From NCBI GenBank assembly GCA_022495005.1, contig JAGYXB010000614.1:124001-188000 (forward strand): a stretch of 64,000 nt of DNA, read 5' to 3'. The notes beneath the pieces were generated by a model. That model did not search any database. It was not told where the DNA came from and saw nothing but the letters and a program-made list of their open reading frames with translations. Position 1 is the first letter of the stretch. Each line of letters begins with the position of its first letter. The translations under genes were made by a program, and so were the position numbers. Source of the stretch: Rhyacophila brunnea. Taxonomy: Eukaryota > Arthropoda > Insecta > Trichoptera > Rhyacophilidae. This document shows positions 47,051 through 58,673 of the stretch, piece by piece.

Positions 47051-47396
47051 ATCCTGTGATAGCATTCAATATTTCGTCAAAATATTCGAAGGTCATACGA
47101 AAATAAATGTAGAAACGCTTTTCATCTTTGCGTAGTTGAGGCATCAAAGTGTGGTATTCTCCATACCTTCTTCTCTGTAAATTGATGTCATGAATCCATT
47201 TTCTTTTTTTCCTGAGAAGAAAAATAGTAGGTAAATTAGTCGAAAATGGTTTATGAATTGGATGAAAATAAATAAAACACGTAATGGTGTGAATAGTCAA
47301 ACCTGACATTATCATCCTCTTCCAAGCATAGTAATAAAAACGCTTCTTCGTCGTCCGTTGTTGAGTACATTTTGTTTGTTTGTCAAGACTTGTCAC
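47001..47396 (-). pseudogene. Harbinger transposase, N-terminal piece
   Basis: It reads KKRFYYYAWKRM, and RKKRKWIHDINLQRRRYGEY, HTLMPQLRKDEKRFYIYFRM, TFEYFDEILNAI. This is the usual N-terminal part of insect Harbinger transposases (W-H-IN-R...GE-HTL...LR-D...F-YFRM...FD-LL). It ends in a Ser/Cys-rich run where the conserved frame stops. Confidence 0.78.
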
Positions 47397-47754
47397 TTTG
47401 ACATAAGTATTTAGTCTATGGCTGCATCCAATGCTGCCATCATGTTTTCAGATAATTAAAATACACTTTATGCGAAGTGGGTAAAAGTTGTAGCAATTCT
47501 GAAAGCGCTATAGTATACGTGTATTTTTTATATTTAATTCATAAAAATTATAGAATAATTGGCGTAAAATATTAATAATATTTACAATTTTAAATCTGGC
47601 GCGTAAATAAAATTATTTAGTCTATGGCTGCGTCGCTGACGCTTTGGTGTGGGGCCAAACACGAAATTCGCATCAAATCCAAGCGGTAGCGACGGCGATA
47701 GTGAGGGCGTTGCGAATTCGCTGCGAATATTCGCTTTGGTTTGGGGAGGCTTTT

Positions 47755-48950
47755 CTTTGATCATGATGATAATCGTTGAACACCAATGTAGCCTTATTAG
47801 ATTTAAATAAACTCATCGAAATTCGAGGGTATTCTGACAGAACGCATTATTTCAGTTTTTGGTGTTTTTCTGTTTTAAATGCCAAAATGTATACAATTTT
47901 ACGCTCTACGTCCTGGTAAAACGCACAAAGGCATAGAATATAATGGTGAAAAATAGAAACATTGTTAAATCATATTGTTTTTTTTTATTCTGATAGTAAA
48001 CATGATAATGACCAAATGCATTCTGCGAATACAAAATACAGGGGCCCTATGTTAGAACTTGCGAGTGCCAGCCCGGTCGACATGACGTCATATGACATCA
48101 TTGTGACGTACTACCGGAGTGATAACAGCTTTCGAGAAAATAACGCTACTCAGACAGTGGCGCTTTCATTGTCACCATACACATATAGGTGTTTCATCGT
48201 AATAATATCTATGGGCGCTGGGCGGCATGCCTCGAGCGTGTATTGGCTGACGTCACAATACGTCATGTCGTCTCACACGAGTCGATAGTTAGGAAATCGC
48301 GGTGCAGGACTTATAAAATGTCGTATACCTATTGTGTTTGCCATAAAGACTAGTCTTTATAGGTAATGTAGATTTTTTTTAAATGATAAAAAAATCTACG
48401 TGGGAGAACGCTTTGAAAAAAAAATTAAAGTCCTTTTTGCGATTATCGCAGAACTTGCTTTAAGTAATGAGTTAATGCTTTCTGTCAGTATACCCTCGGA
48501 ATATTGTGAAGAGGCAAGGCAATGACGTAAGTACCTACATTGTATGATTTGTGACAGCCAGGATTTTTCGGATTAAATATGGACAAAAATATATTTATAG
48601 GAAACATTAAAAAATATAGATATAGACTTTTTCAATTTCAATTCAGTCTCTGAATCACTTTATTTAGCTAAACAACAAGTAGTGGGGGGCTTGTCATCAT
48701 CGAGTGTTTATATTAGCTATCGCAACATTTAGACACGTTTGCATTATAATGTGAATGCTTTGGTTTCGATACAAGTCTACCATGTTTATTCTCGAAATAA
48801 GAAATTAATTATTGTATGTCGTAAGTGATTAATAAAACAATACCGTATATGTATTTAAAAAAATCAATATTCTGAGCTTATCTTGATAATTAATATCCGT
48901 AGATTTAATAATTCATACAATTGACTGTTTGAATGAATCTAAAATTGTGT
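47755..48950. other. Gene-free stretch with a TGACGTCA-rich island
   Basis: At 48070-48290 the base composition rises and TGACGTCA-like words cluster: CATGACGTCATATGACATCA, TGTGACGT, CTGACGTCACAATACGTCAT. The left and right groups are partly inverted copies. This may be a MITE's ends or a CREB/ATF-type regulatory island; no gene start was found beside it. Confidence 0.4.
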
Positions 48951-49929
48951 TGGAATAGCCAGTGGCGGCTCTAGCATCTTTTAGTAAGTGGGGTCAGATG
49001 GCGTGAAATATCTAATAAGTACCTACCTAATCAATATTAATCAAAGCGTAAAAAACATATCTTTTGTAGCTATTACTTCATCTTCCTTCAGCCTCCTGCG
49101 TTCGAAATAATCTTATTGCTACAAGAAAAAAAAATAGTCTTTTCAAGGATACACTTGCCATCAACCATGTTTTTTAGTAAACTTTTCGGAGTTAAATGCT
49201 TTTTTTGTTTTAATTAGTTCATACACAATAACTAAATCTGTTGGTGACTGGTTGGTGAGGTCCTAATCGTTTCACTTCTAGTTTGTCTTCAAACAATGTC
49301 AATGTACTGAACTTATATTTCAATAAATGAACCACCTCATTCCTAATATTATTTACACCTTCACATTACATTTCATACCTAATATTATTTAGCAAAATTA
49401 TTTTACTAACGTGAAATTCAACTATCCACAACTAGTACATTACAATAATTAATATTTAGGTAATACAAATTAATATTGATTTAATTAACTGAAATAGCAC
49501 ATACCTACCCTTTGTTATTATCATTCAAGATAATATTATAAATTATTATAGTATGTATTAACAAATATATTTTAAAACTTAAGGAGATACATAACATATT
49601 TGATCACTTACTGGCAAACTCACTAATAAACTAAACCGGTGGGTCATGGGATATGAATTTACAGCCGACCGACAAGATAACTTTATAATATATTATCAAC
49701 TCACACTTATGCAAGACCAGGTATTTACTACAGTGTCCCCGGTCCAGCATCGGTACATGTGGGTAAATTGTACAAAGCGGCCTTCAGACGTACGCATTGT
49801 TCAGCTTTATGAATTTTGAGAATCATAACTGGCAATCGCATATACCTAGACCTAGCATCTCATAATATAAACATTGCTTTGATTTTAAAGGGGCCACCGA
49901 ATTTCGACCCCAGAAGTATTGTTGTATTG

Positions 49930-50515
49930 CAGTGACGTCCCTAGACAGATTGCCGCCCCTAGACAGCGCCAAAATGCCGCCCCATTTTTTTATCATCCTT
50001 TCATGACTCCAAGAAATGTGTTGTATGAAAACAAAATATATACCACTAAATCTAATTTAAATGACATCTCTGCTTCAATAGACAATATTGCGAGTCCACT
50101 GTTTCAGATACATTTAAAATACACCCGATAACTTCCAAAACTCGCGAGTAATAGGTATAGTGCAAAAATATTTGGATACATTTTAAATTACCTATGTGAT
50201 TACCTATCTATAATTCAAATAAAATTTGAAAATTTGCACGTGTTATTGCTACTCATTATGGACGTGACGTCCAAGGACAACGGAAGTAAACTAGACATCG
50301 CGAACCCGACAAAGTCCTGTTAAGCCTTTTATGTTAATTAATTAATAAATTTTGGATCTAACCAGTGAGCTGATTTTTTAATGGAAAGATATTTTCGTCA
50401 TTACTAAGATTAGGTAGGTAGTTGTTTTCTATATATTATAACTAATGATTCTCCCTTCGAGAAACTGCCGCCCCTAAGCGACGCTCAATCTGCCTACCCC
50501 CACGGGACGTCACTG
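49930..50515. mobile_element. Nested hAT MITE (CAGTGACGTCCC family), copy 1
   Basis: Ends CAGTGACGTCCC and inverse GGGACGTCACTG; flanks TTGTATTG on both sides (49922-49929, 50516-50523). Shared inner motifs include GCCGCCCCTA. A larger relative lies at 59944-61036. Confidence 0.95.
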
Positions 50516-51189
50516 TTGTATTGTACTATGTAGGTAGAGCCAAAACTCACATAGAGCATTAGGGATGGGCCAAGAAACAAGAATCAAGGATGGGCAAACA
50601 GTACAAATCGCTGGTTTAAAGGTAAAACTCATTATGTTACATTTTGATGTTCTGAGATAATGAGGTTTGAACATATTTTTTGCAATTAAAAATCCTATTA
50701 TATATATCCTACTATATTAACAATGTTTCTTCTTTTTGTATAAAATGTATAAAAAATCAGAGAATACATTGAAGGTAATCAGATTCTGTAAGAAAATTAG
50801 GAACATTTAAAAAAAAGAGTTTTTGCATATAATGAGTTTTTCCACACACATGTTTGTTAGTAAAGTGATAGTATGTCAATACTTTGGCAAGGGCTTCGCA
50901 ATGTTTTTTATTGTTTTGGATTCTTTTTGAGTAGGTACTTACTAAATTTAATAAAAATAAAAGAATAAAAAATATTTATTTTAACCAAAATAGGAATTAG
51001 TAACAATTCAAATTGAAAACAATTAAACATACACTGAGGTTAATAATAATTATTTCACAATAATAATACACTGGTGATGATAATAAGGACAAAACAATAA
51101 TTATAATAAAATTAAGTACGATAAGCAGCAACAAAAAATATTCTTTATTCCTCAACAATGTCTTCCAAAACGTCTGGCTCTGATAATGT

Positions 51190-51530
51190 GTCGCGATCAA
51201 TATAGATGGTAAATTTTCATACCAATATCTTAGATCTTCCGGAATGTCACCGTTTTTACACAACTTCATAAGATCTTTTTTTTTTCAAATTAGATATTGG
51301 TAATATGGATTGATATGCACCTACTAATTGTGGAATAACATTACTCCGTTTCTCTTTTCCCGCTGCATAAATTTTTCTGTAAGGTCCTGTATGGTTATAC
51401 CGATATTGGATAATTCCAGGTAATTTTTTCTCATAACGTAGACATTTAATTTCGAGCCACATTACTAGCTCTACATATTCATCTATGTTCTTATCGTTTA
51501 TTAATTTTAAATTTCTTCGTCGTATCGGGT
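51190..51530 (-). pseudogene. Second DUF7869-type C-terminal remnant
   Basis: It reads KCLRYEKKLPGIIQYRYNHT, GPYRKIYAAGKEKRSNVIPQ, LVGAYQSILPISNLKKK, then after a frame change DLMKLCKNGDIPEDLRYWYE and NLP. The ending matches the family signature K-DLM-LC-NG-IP (compare KDLMELCRNSVIPSRYH at about 5690). It is from a different subfamily than the gene at 5563-8713. Confidence 0.65.
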
Positions 51531-51539
51531 CTTCAATAC

Positions 51540-51848
51540 CTACAATATTTCGCTCCAGAAGTTAGCGAAGGTAACACCATTTTCCTTGGCTTGTAAGATC
51601 AAGTCAAAGTTGCAGCTTACTAGAATTAGAACTAGCCTAGCATGAAAATAGGTGCTCCATGCTTTGCATTTCACCACACTCGCAGGTTTGATCCTCGCCC
51701 ACTTCACCATGTTGTCTAGGGTGCACCCTACCATGGTTCTCAGTCTGTTTAGGGCTTTCCATGTGCGGTACCCAAGACTGGCTCCATGTGGGAGGTGCTC
51801 TGCTGGTTTTACCCAATCTTCGAAACCCTCAGAGGCTAGGTTAGCCAC
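51540..51848 (-). pseudogene. LINE C-terminal remnant with zinc knuckle
   Basis: It reads LPHGASLGYRTWKALNRLRT, and in a second frame TCECGEMQSMEHLFSC, then AKENGVTFANFWSEIL. C-x-C-x7-H-x4-C with RTWKALNRLRT before it is usual near the end of Jockey/I-type LINE proteins. Confidence 0.6.
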
Positions 51849-51849
51849 C

Positions 51850-52680
51850 CATGCGGATCATCATCATCAGGGGCGCGACAACCCGGTGTGGGTCCTGGCC
51901 TCCTCCAACAGCTCCCTCCACCTGTCCCTATCCAGTGTGGCCGCTTTCCAATGTGGTACCCCCAGAATACGGCAGTCACTGGCAGCTCCATCCAACTAGC
52001 GAATCTTTGGCCGCCCTCTTCTTCTACGGCCTATTGGATTGCTGGACATCACTCTCTTTGCCGGTTCATTGTCATTCATACGGTGCACATGATCTAGCCA
52101 TCGCAGTCTCCCAATCTTCATTGATTGAACTGCGCTGCAATCTTCGTACAGCCCGTAGAGCACAGCATTATATCTTCTCCTCCAATTGGTGCCATCCCTG
52201 ATCGGTCCATATATACGGCGGAGAATTTTTCTTTCAAAGATGTTCAGAGCTCGTTCATTTCGCAGAGTTAATGTTCAGGTTTCCGATGCGTAGGTGAGCA
52301 CTGGCTTTACAAGTGTCTTGTAAAGAGTGCTTTTAGTTCGGCGAGATAGTAAGCGGAACTTAAAATGTCTTAAGAGACCAAAGTAGCATTTATTCGCAGA
52401 CATGATTCTCTTGTTGATTTCTTCTGTAATATCATTATGTCGAGTTACAAGAGATCCAAGGTATATGAAACTGTCTACCGTATCAAACTTGTATGCACCA
52501 ATATCTAACTTTGGTGCGACTTCTCGTGCTGTGACATAGACAGGCATGAATTTAGTTTTTGCCTCGTTTATTTGTAAACCCATTCTTTTGGCAGAGGCTT
52601 CTAGTGCTGTGAATGCCTTTTTCAGCGCCAATTCTGATATGGCAATGATGTCGATATCATCGGCATACAATTCAATTGAA
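51850..52680 (-). pseudogene. 5'-truncated LINE with catalytic YADD
   Basis: It reads MYADDIDIIAISELALKKAF, MGLQINEAKTKFMPV, VDSFIYLGSLVTRHNDITEE, INKRIMSANKCYFGLLRHFK, TLYKTLVKPVLTYASETW, and later frames GRLRWLDHVHRM, RVMSSNPIGRRRRGRPK, DCRILGVPHWKAATLDRDRW. This is the C-terminal half of a non-LTR reverse transcriptase. A GATGAT run marks its 3' end. Confidence 0.82.
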
Positions 52681-53013
52681 CATTGACTATAGAATGATGA
52701 GGGGACCGGGGTCTGTCCCCTAGATACCCTAAGGAAGAGCCGCCCCTGGGAATAGCGTTTGGCAGCAAGCAGACGGCGACTAGCAGCTGGTTATTTAATC
52801 GTCTTTGTTGTCTATTTTTTATTTTCACTTTCATATATTTAGGCCCGGCCTTCCTTCAACACCTTTGGACAAAACTGATTTAAATACAATCAATACGGGA
52901 TATAATATTATACTGAATTTTGATGTCTTGTTTTCTTTAAACAGATTTCCAATACGAAATGACTTGCATCTGATTTAATCATAAGTGTATTTTTTCAGTT
53001 TCACTATCCGGCA

Positions 53014-53847
53014 GTGGTCGGCAAACTCATTATTAAAAAGAGCCAAATATCAACGGTACAACGTTCGAGACTTCTTTTGCTAGCCAAATTCCTAAAACTG
53101 AAATTATATAATATATTATATACATATTATGTAGGTACACTGTTTAATAACTTAATAAATTTTAGTTAAAGATTTAAGTCTTAATTAAACTATAGGTACC
53201 TACACTGAATAAAACTTGATTTCATACTTAACAATGATCTTATTTATTGATAGAAATTAAATTGTAAGTAAGGTATCCATAGAATTAAATCATGATAATG
53301 ACTTACAAACACTCAATGTGAATAATAGCCTTGCATCTAGGTTTGTATGTTGATGTTTTTAATTTTAAGCAAGATTCCAGGTTCTCATCAATAAGACGAC
53401 TTCTCAATTTGCTCTTGATTTCCTCTTTTAGAAATTTCTTTACTAACCACAAAACATCATTGTTGGAAGATTGTAATTAAATACAGAACTTGATTTTTCA
53501 TGACTCATAGGTCTCTTTGTTCCTCGACTGCTTTCTTCCTCGCATCACCGACAGGATATTTAGTGCTAAATGACGCGTGTTTAGTTGTAAAGTTTCCCTC
53601 CAAATTTGACTTCGTGTTATGCGCCAATTTTTCCCGACAAATAATACAGTCGGTAGGCTATTTAAGTTTTGAATAAACGCGAAAGTCTTGGTCCGTTCAA
53701 CTTTAAATTCACGGTTTTCGTCATCCGATTTTCTCTGCTTCTTCTTTGTAACCATGCCAAATAGGGCAGAGGGCATTTGTAGCAGAGCCACACTCAAGGG
53801 GCCAAAGAGCCGCATGTGGCTCGCGAGCCGTGGTTTGCCGATCACTG
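53014..53847. mobile_element. hAT element with transposase N-terminal remnant
   Basis: Ends CAGTGGTCGGCAAACTC and the inverse of CAGTGATCGGCAAACCACGG. The right flank is CACTATCG and the left flank nearly so (CACTATCC plus two bases). A minus-strand fragment (from about 53754) reads VTKKKQRKSDDENREFKVER, TKTFAFIQN, then in shifted frames a C-C...H-H finger as in GTF2I-repeat/ZBED-like hAT transposases. Confidence 0.78.
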
Positions 53848-54486
53848 CACTATCGTAATATAATATTAATTATGCACTGTCTTCTAGAGACGATTTTCTT
53901 TGGCGTCATTGGCTATTAGTTTTTATACTCGTCACAATCATTTTATGGAACTACAATGTTTAGCGGGTCTTGTTCTCTGCCAAAAAAAATTTCCAACCTG
54001 AGCGATCCAGGGGCCAACGCGTTTCATTTACCTTAGTACAGGCATTTTGTAAGAGTAAAGATAAAATATATTTGGCCCAATCTGCGAGTCATAGTCGCTA
54101 TAATTACGAGCTCTACGAGGTCTTTTGGGCCCGACGTCGTCAGATTTATCAAATCAAACTGACAATGCTCCTCACGTGTAATGGGTCCAAAGGGAAAACG
54201 CAGTGGTTACATGTAAATTGTACGTATTACATTTCGCCGTAGCACATTATACCGTGAGCAGTCAGAGATTCCAGTATAGCATTGCAGACAGTAGTGTTAC
54301 AATTTTATTGGATTCAATAAATTAAAGAACAATAATTTAATATCCATTGGTATCAAATGTTTGATAATAACGCCGTCATTATAATCAGATATTTTTGGTA
54401 TATACGACTTGATTCGAGAACCTATCAGACTTTTATGTAAAGTATACTGTATGATTGTATACTTACCTAATTTACTTAGACTAGGT

Positions 54487-55146
54487 CAGTGGTTCTTAAC
54501 CGGTGAACCGCGGAGCACTGGTGCACCGCGAAAAAATGATAAAAGCAGAAAATTCCGCGAATTAGTGAAAACCAAAAAGTCCTTCGCGAAATTATGAAAG
54601 TCAATGAAAGATCTAATGTGATTGTGAATTTTCGTACCAAGAAGAAGAATTGGCCACCTTGTCAACGGATCGTACTTCTGAAAATTTCTGAAATAACTAT
54701 GGACGAATTTTGGCTTTCTGTCCAAAACAAATATCCAGCTCTCAACACGAGGGCACTGAAAATCTTGTATCAGTTTTCAACATCATATTTGTGTGAGCTT
54801 GGTTTGTCTAACTAATATTAAAACTAAAAAACGAGAAAAACTTACGAATTTAGACAAAGAATTGAGGGTAGCTATATCAAATGTTCGATCTAATATTTCT
54901 GAAATCTGCAAACTCCGACAATCTCGGGTACCACATTAATTGATTTTCACATCAAATAAATTTCATTTTGTTAAGGATAATTTTTAGTTACAATTTTTCC
55001 ATTTACCTATATCTTTTCTTTGACTATTATGTAATCTGTCTAATTTGTTATAAAAGTTTTTTTTCTGACCGTTTGACTTTGGTGCACCGCATTTTTTTCT
55101 TATGATCAAAAGTGCACCGTGACTTTGAAAAGCTTAAGAACTACTG
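54487..55146 (+). mobile_element. hAT element with transposase C-terminal remnant
   Basis: Ends CAGTGGTTCTTAACCGGTGA and inverse of CAGTAGTTCTTAAGC; flanks GACTAGGT on both sides (54479-54486, 55147-55154). Plus-strand sequence reads EFWLSVQNKYPALNTRALKI, LYQFSTSYLCELG, then KREKLTNLDKELRVAISNVR. This is the hAT dimerisation end as in SCAND3/ZBED5-like transposases. Confidence 0.9.
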
Positions 55147-55665
55147 GACTAGGTACTTAGAGTATACGTTTTATAACTTTGCACTTTTTTGCATTCTTTA
55201 CTATACTGATATGCCTCTTTGCCTGATTACCTCGCATAAAATTAGATCAAATGATTGTCACTTTTATTATTATATCTAGTATTAAATAAATAGATAGATA
55301 ATTTATAATATGTAAAAAAATATATTTACTGTTACATTATTTTAATCCTAGAGCCGGAGTGCAAAGTTATGAAGCATATACTCTACCTAGTAGGTTCATT
55401 ATTGACTGAAGAGTAGATTTGCTGTAAAAAAATCAATGTTTGTTGTTGGAATCTCAAAGATTGAAAAGATAAATTAAATTTGTTAATAATAATTGTAATC
55501 TTAATTATTATGGCTCGGTACTTACAAGAGTATGTACCTACCTAATGAGTGATTATGTATTAATGATATAATCTGGAATTAGGTGCATTCCAACTTAATA
55601 AAGTGTTGCTAAGTATTTTTTTATATTCATCGGAATTATTAATAACTTCGATGTCTTATCTTATG

Positions 55666-56854
55666 CAGTGGTGTTTCCCAAAATGATTGATAATATTACA
55701 TTTTTCAAGCAATAATTTATTAAATTGCCAGTAATTAAGCACACTGATAATATACAAATCTCCTTCTTGCATGGTGTTAAAGTGGGGCCACACCGGCAAC
55801 AAGTCGCGCAACAACTCGTTAAATTTTACGATAATTATCATAATTGCTTAAGAAATTTTACGATAATTATCATGCTTATCGTAAAATTTAACGAGTTGTC
55901 GCGCGACTTGTTTTCGGTGTGGCCCCACTTTTATGCATACATCAACTACATTAAAAACGTTGATAATTATAACATTGAATCATTCGGATGTTTTGGATAA
56001 TTTTCATAATGAAAATGATTGTTGTAATGTCCAAAATTCAATATTACTAATAGTGGTAAGTAATGTTTTTGTGCTTGAAACTTAATGGACAGTTTCAATT
56101 TTTTTTTTTTAATTCTAGATATCCATTTTACAATTTATCAATTTTTATTAGCTCGTATTCTTGTTTGTCCGGTGGTTGTTTATCCAGTTCAAATCTTTGC
56201 AATCGATTTTTGACTAACTTCCCGACTATGCATTTTTAAATACTTTTAGCCATCTTTAAGTAGAATTGATTTCATTTTCAGTTCATTCTGTTTTGTATGA
56301 AAAGTTATTTCGGAAGAAATCCGTAAAAAGTAAAACTATTATTGGTTGCTAAGTGGGTTCTAGCAACTAAATTATTAATATTAATATATACGTGCGTTAC
56401 TATGGAAATCAATATGACATTTCAGTATTATTTCTATCAAGTACAATTTTTTTTGATCATTTAAGCTAGTCAAGTCAAGTGTATATGATTCAACAGAAAA
56501 TTTTATGTTATTTACCTCTACAGACATTTTTCCTTATTTTGGACGCGTCCACAGAAAAATGATTTATTTGGCGTCCCGCCAGAACATTTAAATTTATGAT
56601 GCGGCCTTTCACCGAAAAAATAACTTGGAATATTGATTAAGTACCTATTTATTGCATCCATATTGTTTTATAATTATTTAAAGTGTTCCATGTGACCACA
56701 AAAGGGGTACCACAAAAAGAAGTCGCGATCTTTAGCTTTACTTCATAATAATTGCTGAGTGGCCGACAATTTAATAAATCAAAATCGCTAAAAATATACG
56801 GAATACCCTTAAACCCGGGGTTCCGTGGAAACCACTTGGGGAACACTACTGTAG
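55666..56854. other. Possible decayed hAT ends around a foldback MITE
   Basis: CAGTGGTGTTTCCCAAAATG at 55669 and, inverted, CAGTAGTGTTCCCCAAGTGG ending near 56854 look like paired hAT termini, but the flanks do not match. They may belong to two different insertions. Confidence 0.3.
55780..55930. mobile_element. Foldback MITE with TTA duplication
   Basis: AAGTGGGGCCACACCGGCAA and about 40 further bases are mirrored at the other end (…TCGGTGTGGCCCCACTT). TTA flanks both ends (55777-55779, 55931-55933), typical of PIF/Harbinger-mobilised MITEs. Nearly the whole 151 bp folds into one hairpin. Confidence 0.88.
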
Positions 56855-57648
56855 AAAATCACACTGCCCTTAACCATAGCGATAGGTAGGGGGGGGGCGC
56901 TTCAGTATGTGGGGGTCATGGTCATAATAATTATTACCTAGGTACCTACATATATCATCACATTTATATTAGATTTAAGGTTATTAATAATGACACAAAA
57001 AAAATCAATGACATTTTTTAATACTACCTACTCCTACTGGATGGTATGAAATGAACGACATTATTTGCTAATAAAATAAAAAATATACGGTGGTAAGTTT
57101 TTCTAATATTTATTTATCGGACACTGACAGTGAGTAGGTAGGTAGGTACATGCCTATAAAAATATTGTTAATTATTATTATAGTAGGTACTTACAATATT
57201 ATTGATGAATGCTGTAATGAAAAGTATATACAATATGATAAATCATTTTTTTGATAAAGTCGGTGACAGATATTTTACATAAATATATCGATTTATGCAG
57301 GTGATTCCAGAGCTTTTTTGGTTGATGGTGGAATCCTTCAAATATTTTGCGAAATCGCTGTTTGACAGGGCAGGGCCGGGTGAAAAATGGAAAACCTCTT
57401 AATGTTAGGTCTACAAACTGCGTGTAGGCAAAATAATTTTTGAGATATTTATTTTTATAAAAAGTAAGTGGTGAAAAATATTAATCACACGGATAAATAA
57501 TGCTGAATGGAACCCCGGAGGAGATGGGCGAACTCTCATTGATTGGCACGGACCTGATAACTGATAAGACAACACCTAAATTGAGCTTACATCATGTTGT
57601 TGGTCATTGGTTAACTTACTAACTGTCACCGGCACTTTTCGATTGATA

Positions 57649-58380
57649 TCACAAATCACTTTCAAACGTTTCAGCTCCTGAGATTGGAGACAACGGAATG
57701 GTCAGTGTCCTGGGCTGCCCAGCAGCCTCTGTCAAATCCTTCATTTCGTAGTCGGGACTGTAGGGACGATATTCTGCTATCGGGCTATCTGGAATCTCTA
57801 TGATCTCAACGATCTTCTGTGTTGTTGCGCCAGAACGAATCGAGGTCTTCTTCATGTTTTGGCGGACAAGACTGCGAGGCGGTGGCGGTATCTTGGAGCC
57901 CTCGGTCCTCTTGGGAGCCGACCGATTCTGAGTCTTGTACCGACGGCGTATATTTTTCCGATGTGGACAGTGTCGATTGTAGTGCCATCCAGGACAGAAA
58001 TGGCACCGCGGCAGGTCAGAGTTCTGAGGACCGTCGAACCAATTGACTCGATACATTCCACCGGATGAGTTCGCAATTGATCGGAAGGGTAGGTTTCCAT
58101 TTATACACTCCATCAGCCGAATCACCACTTCAGTTATCCTGTCGAGTTTATTCCGCAGTATTCGGTTATCCATATCCACAAGACGAACGTAGGAACCCTC
58201 GGGCAGCTGTTCTATGGCGAAGTTCGGCATCACTCTAGGGGCGATTATCGAGTTCTCCGGTGAGAAGTTAAAAGGCCCATCTTCGTGATACTGGTTCTGA
58301 AGGTTTGGGTCAGCCATTGACGCGTTCTTGCGTAACATTTTAGTAATTTTCGCATTCTTTTTACGGTTTTTTGATGGCAT
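57649..58380 (-). CDS. 243-residue ORF of unknown function, zinc-knuckle-like
   Basis: A single uninterrupted frame starting MPSKNRKKNAKITKMLRKNA. It has a basic start, a helical middle (LRNKLDRITEVVIRLMECIN), then RCHFCPGWHYNRHCPHRKNI, which spaces Cys/His as C-x2-C-x3-H-x4-C, one residue short of a normal CCHC knuckle. After this come an Arg/Lys-rich region and a Pro/Ser/Glu-rich tail. It might be a retroelement gag-like protein or a host gene; neither a partner enzyme nor splice sites are visible. The region is more GC-rich than its surroundings, which favours real coding. Confidence 0.55.
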   Translation of the reverse strand: MPSKNRKKNAKITKMLRKNASMADPNLQNQYHEDGPFNFSPENSIIAPRVMPNFAIEQLPEGSYVRLVDMDNRILRNKLDRITEVVIRLMECINGNLPFRSIANSSGGMYRVNWFDGPQNSDLPRCHFCPGWHYNRHCPHRKNIRRRYKTQNRSAPKRTEGSKIPPPPRSLVRQNMKKTSIRSGATTQKIVEIIEIPDSPIAEYRPYSPDYEMKDLTEAAGQPRTLTIPLSPISGAETFESDL

Positions 58381-58673
58381 GGTGACTGCTGCAACGTTGT
58401 CGGACGCGCGACTTACAGGAATGAGAAATAAAGATGATTTGGAGTTCGAACGAATACCGACGAGCCATTAGTAGTATTGTTGTACATATCTACCAATCCA
58501 CCATTAACTAGACTCGTATTGTGATTGGTAATGCAAACAACGAATTTTTCGATTATTTCTACAGTAAAAATATTCGGTTAGCTATCTTTTAATGAATGTA
58601 GGTACTGTTACTATAATATAATATCTTGTTCTCTTGAATCCTCAGCAATAATTTTATTTATGTTCTATTTATA

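Larger units (their letters stand above)
37423..47750. mobile_element. PIF/Harbinger-type transposon, large and decayed
   Basis: The left end GGCTCCACACACCAAAGCGA (continuing ATATTCGCAGCGAAT) matches the inverse of the right end, which ends TTCGCTTTGGTTTGGGGAGG and C. Inside are the two genes expected of this superfamily: a DDE transposase in pieces on the minus strand and a MADF DNA-binding protein on the plus strand. The large size (10.3 kb) reflects later insertions. The 3-bp flanks (TAT, TTT) do not match perfectly, so the precise ends are unproven. Confidence 0.65.
48960..52748. mobile_element. hAT-type element packed with other transposons
   Basis: The ends CAGTGGCGGCTCT and the inverse of CAGGGGCGGCTCT are flanked by perfect GGAATAGC duplications (48952-48959, 52749-52756). 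No hAT transposase remains. The interior holds a smaller hAT (49930-50515), a DUF7869 remnant (51190-51530) and two LINE 3' ends (51540-51848, 51850-52680). Confidence 0.88.
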
